From Auxenochlorella pyrenoidosa (lineage: Eukaryota; Chlorophyta; Trebouxiophyceae; Chlorellales; Chlorellaceae): a stretch of DNA of 20,888 nucleotides. Positions within the stretch are counted from its first letter, which is position 1, and every line of letters starts with the position of its first letter. Below the pieces are notes generated by a model, which worked only from the letters and a program-made list of their open reading frames with translations, was not told the DNA's origin and did not search any database. The stretch covers positions 1,326,265-1,347,152 of the forward strand of contig KQ482061.1 of assembly GCA_001430745.1 (NCBI GenBank), given 5' to 3'. This document shows, one piece after another, positions 18,085 to 20,888 of the stretch. The translations under genes were made by a program, and so were the position numbers.

Positions 18085-20706
18085 ATGCTTCGGAAAGCAG
18101 GCCAAGCCCTCTTCTCTGCCCAATTGGGCGCGCAACAGGCGGTGGCTCTGCCAGGTAGGGCTGGGAAGTCACCCTTTGCATTGCGGGTGTCGGGAGGGCA
18201 TGCCCAAGCGTCCTGGGCTTTGGGTTACCGTGCCGCTGCCTCCCTCTGCAGCTTTGGTCAGGGCCATGGGGACCCGCACCGAGTATGACACCTTTGGGCC
18301 GCTGGAGGTGCCGGAGGACAAGTGAGCCGGGGGACCAGTCGCGATGGTTCCGATCTGGGGGCAAACCCTGGGCACCCGGGCCAGCGGGACAGCTGACTGC
18401 TTGACCGGCGCTCCTGCCGTCCAGCACCGCTGCTGTGTTCCTTTGGTCGCTGCCGAGACCCAGCAGCATGCAAAAGAGTGGCATTTGCAGCTTGGGCCAG
18501 CTGAAAGCAGCAGGCACCCAGCGCAGCGGGCACGGCATGCCAACCCACCGCCGCCCCACCGCCTGGGAATTTTGGGAGCGGCACTTGCTGGGAGCACATT
18601 GCCTCGCTGGTCCCCCATCCCACAGGCTGTGGGGTGCGCAGACCCAGCGGTCCATCCAGAACTTCAAGATTGGCGGCCCCACCGAGCGCATGCCCGAGCC
18701 GGTAGTGCGCGCCTTTGGCACGCTCAAGGGCGCGGCGGCCAAGGTGCGCGCCCGGTTGGGCGTGGTGGTGGGGGTGGTGGGGTGGGGTGTGTGTGCGTGT
18801 GTGTGTGTGTGTGGTGGGTGGGGGTGGGGTGGGGTGGGGGCGCGGCGCAGGGGGGATCTCAAAAGCGGGAGCATCTGCCTGGGATGGGCCGCTCTCGTGG
18901 ACGCGCTGGTGGGCCCAGAGGCAGGCAGCCTTGGGCACCAGCGGGGCAGCCGTGTGGCGGTGGCGTGCTGGCGCAGCCTGCCCATCCCACCCATCGGCCG
19001 GGCTGCGCCCCCCCCCCCCTCCCCCGCCGCAGGTGAACATGGAGCTGGGGGTGCTTGACCCCAAGGTTGGCGACGCCATTGTGCAGGTGGGGGGGCAGGC
19101 AACCCAGGGGTGGGGGGGGAGGTGGTGGCGGTGGGGTGGGGGGTTTGCAGAGCCCAGGCCGGCTGTTGACGGCAGGCATGCTGGGGTAGGGTCACGCAGG
19201 CTGTGCTGCTGGCATGCTGCTGGCGTATGCATCATGCCGGCCTGAGGGCGGCGGGCACACAGCCCTGCGCGCCCTGCTGCCCGGCACGCTAACCTGCCGC
19301 CGCTGCCGCCCTTGTCCCGGCAGGCCGCGGCTGAGGTGGCGCAGGGCAAGCTGTCGGACAACTTCCCCCTGGTCATCTGGCAGACGGGGTCTGGTACCCA
19401 GTCCAACATGAACGCCAATGAGGTCATCGCCAACCGGTGGGCACCAGCAGCGCCGCCTCCCGCTCTCTGCGCCTCCCTCTGCTCCCCCCTCGCCCTGTCG
19501 CCATGGAGGGTGCCTCGCTGCGGCCGCCATCCGTGCCTGCCCTGCCCAGCAGCAGTGCCATGGTCCTGCAGCCCTCGGCCGCCGCGCCTCCCCACACCCC
19601 CTTCTGGGCGCCCCGCCCCCGCCTGCAGCGCCATCCAGCTGCTGGGGGGCAAGCTCGGGGACAAGAGCGTGGTGCACCCCAATGACCACGTCAACAAGGC
19701 GAGCCCTGCCGCTGCCGCTGAGTTGCCAGCTGAGCCCCACGGGGTCATGGGCAGCCCTGCAGCCGCCAGCCCCGCGCCGTTGCAGCTGCAGCAGGTGCTG
19801 AGTGGCCAGAGGCCCGCCACCGGACGCCGTGGCGACAGACCTCTCTGCCCGGCCCCCAGCCTGCAGGGCCAGTCCTCGAACGACACCTTCCCCACCGTGA
19901 TGCACATCGCGGGGGTCACAGGTGAGAGCCACGCGCCCTGCGGTCTGCAACCTCTGCGGACTGGGGCAACAGTGAGGGGCGCAGGGCGCGTGCACCTCTT
20001 TCGGCGGCCCGGCTGGGCAAGCGCCCGCCTGCGCCCACCCGCTGCCGCCGCCCTGAGGCGCAGAAATCTACGAGCGGCTGCTGCCGGGGCTGAAGCACCT
20101 GCACGGCGCGCTGGATGCCAAGGCCAAGGAGTTTGCGCACATCATCAAGATTGGGCGCACCCACACCCAGGACGCCACCCCGCTCACCCTGGGGCAGGAG
20201 TTCTCCGGCTACGCCACCCAGGTGCGGGGGGGGGTTGGGGTGGGGTCGGGGGGCTGCGGTGGGGGCGGGGCAACACAGGATCCCAACGCGGGACGATGTC
20301 TTTGGGGTGCCTCGCAACTGACGCACAGGTGCATGCTGCTGCACGCTGTGCCCTGCAGGTTGAGTACGGCATCCAGCGCGTGGAGGCGGCGCTGCCGCGG
20401 CTGTGCATGCTGGCGCAGGGCGGCACTGGTGAGCCCCCTGCTCCTGCCCACCTGGCCCGCCTGCCTGCCTTCCCGCTTACGACGCACCCTGGGGTTGTCC
20501 TGCCTCTCGCTGACGGTCCAGCGCTCCGCTGCTTTACCGCCCATGCAGCTGTGGGGACTGGCCTGAATGCCAAGAAGGGCTTTGCCGAGAAGGTGGCGGC
20601 GGCTGTGGCGGAGGACACGGGGTACCCGTTTGTGACGGCCCCCAACAAGTTTGAGGCGCTGGCGGCGCACGACGCGGTGGTGGAGATGCACGGCGCGCTC
20701 AACACG
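18085..20706 (+). CDS. FUM1: Fumarate hydratase class II, probably mitochondrial (3' end outside window)
   Basis: Visible exons: 18085-18154, 18252-18321, 18626-18743, 19033-19086, 19324-19436, 19629-19698, 19867-19921, 20064-20221, 20359-20428, 20549-20706; the intron opening at 20707 runs past the window end. These encode 312 residues, roughly two thirds of a normal fumarase. The enzyme interconverts fumarate and malate in the TCA cycle as a homotetramer. Motifs in order: [63 protein letters not shown] (T216-H217 match the catalytic Thr-His of bacterial FumC) and GGTAVGTGLN. The GSSxMPxKxN signature is not reached. ATG 18085 is preferred because [20 protein letters not shown] is a basic, acid-free, amphipathic presequence; in-frame ATGs at 17920, 17953 and 17998 add less typical sequence. 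The sixth intron is GC-AG. Confidence 0.93.
18787..18840 (+). repeat. (GT)n microsatellite followed by G-run tract in a fumarase intron
   Basis: A GT-repeat of about 27 bp with one interruption (18787-18813) is followed by repeated GGGGT runs to about 18840, all inside the third intron of the fumarase gene. Confidence 0.8.
19699..19866 (+). other. GC-AG intron in the fumarase gene
   Basis: Donor AAG|GCGAGC after 19698 and acceptor CTGCAG ending at 19866 join in phase 0 to give [16 protein letters not shown], a near-invariant fumarase motif. The nearest GT (within CACGTCAAC) would delete conserved residues, so the GC donor is forced. Confidence 0.9.
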
Positions 20707-20888
20707 GTGGGCGCTGCCGCATGCCTTGCACTGCTGGCGCTCGCTTGCTGCCCATGGCGCTGGTGTGGTGTGAGCAGGCATCATGTGATGTGCCCCGCCC
20801 TTGCCCTGCCGTCACCCTGCCGGCCTGTCCGCCTGCCGCCCGCCCTGGAAATCAATCCCAAGCCCGCACCCTCAACCACCCCTGCCCC
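20707..20888 (+). other. Start of an unfinished fumarase intron
   Basis: From the GT donor at 20707 to the window end I find no sequence that continues the fumarase protein, so the acceptor lies beyond the window. Nothing else is visible here. Confidence 0.6.

Noticed and set aside
17901..18158. 85-codon frame starting at ATG 17901 as the fumarase N-terminus
   Set aside because: It ends in a stop and does not join in frame to the second fumarase exon; the frame with ATG 18085 does.
18258..19919. 553-codon open frame on the minus strand
   Set aside because: It runs antisense across the fumarase exons and introns, has no recognisable domain and is low-complexity (His/Pro/Thr repeats from the GT tract). 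Long antisense frames are expected in GC-rich DNA.

Overview
This window looks like nuclear DNA of a GC-rich green alga (Chlorophyta; a Chlorella-type trebouxiophyte is a plausible guess). The grounds are short introns (about 100-300 bp) in every gene, strongly pyrimidine-rich 3' splice sites, TGTAA polyadenylation signals behind four of the genes, and a gene set that includes PSBS, a CDSP32-like plastid thioredoxin and a plant-type MCTP. There is no sign of bacterial operons, mobile elements, CRISPR arrays or RNA genes. I rebuilt the genes by hand from splice signals, reading-frame continuity and protein-family conservation. Seven genes are recognisable, with 47 complete introns.

Layout: (1) 1-804, +, 3' end of an unidentified gene with a TPR-like internal repeat. 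(2) 1457-7639, +, 17 exons, a multiple C2 domain and transmembrane region protein (MCTP). (3) 8133-10039, +, 6 exons, an NDR/NDRG-like protein with the alpha/beta-hydrolase fold but no nucleophile serine. (4) 10556-12674, -, 8 exons, PSBS, the pH-sensing photoprotection protein of photosystem II. (5) 13692-15631, +, 6 exons, a CDSP32-like double-thioredoxin protein. (6) 16383-17806, -, 4 exons, ribosomal protein bL19, probably mitochondrial. (7) 18085 to beyond the window end, +, class II fumarase, probably mitochondrial, 10 exons visible.

Gene order pairs functions in a suggestive way. PSBS and the CDSP32-like gene are head to head across about 1 kb, and both belong to plastid light/oxidative-stress protection. 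bL19m and fumarase are head to head across 278 bp, and both products appear to be mitochondrial. NDR/PSBS and CDSP32/bL19m converge at their 3' ends.

I do not see a wholly new system. The points most worth checking are: four GC-AG introns (three forced by conserved protein sequence), four stop-free introns of length 3n in the MCTP gene, loss of the first active-site cysteine in the CDSP32-like protein, an MCTP in what is probably a unicellular lineage, and the two divergent gene pairs.
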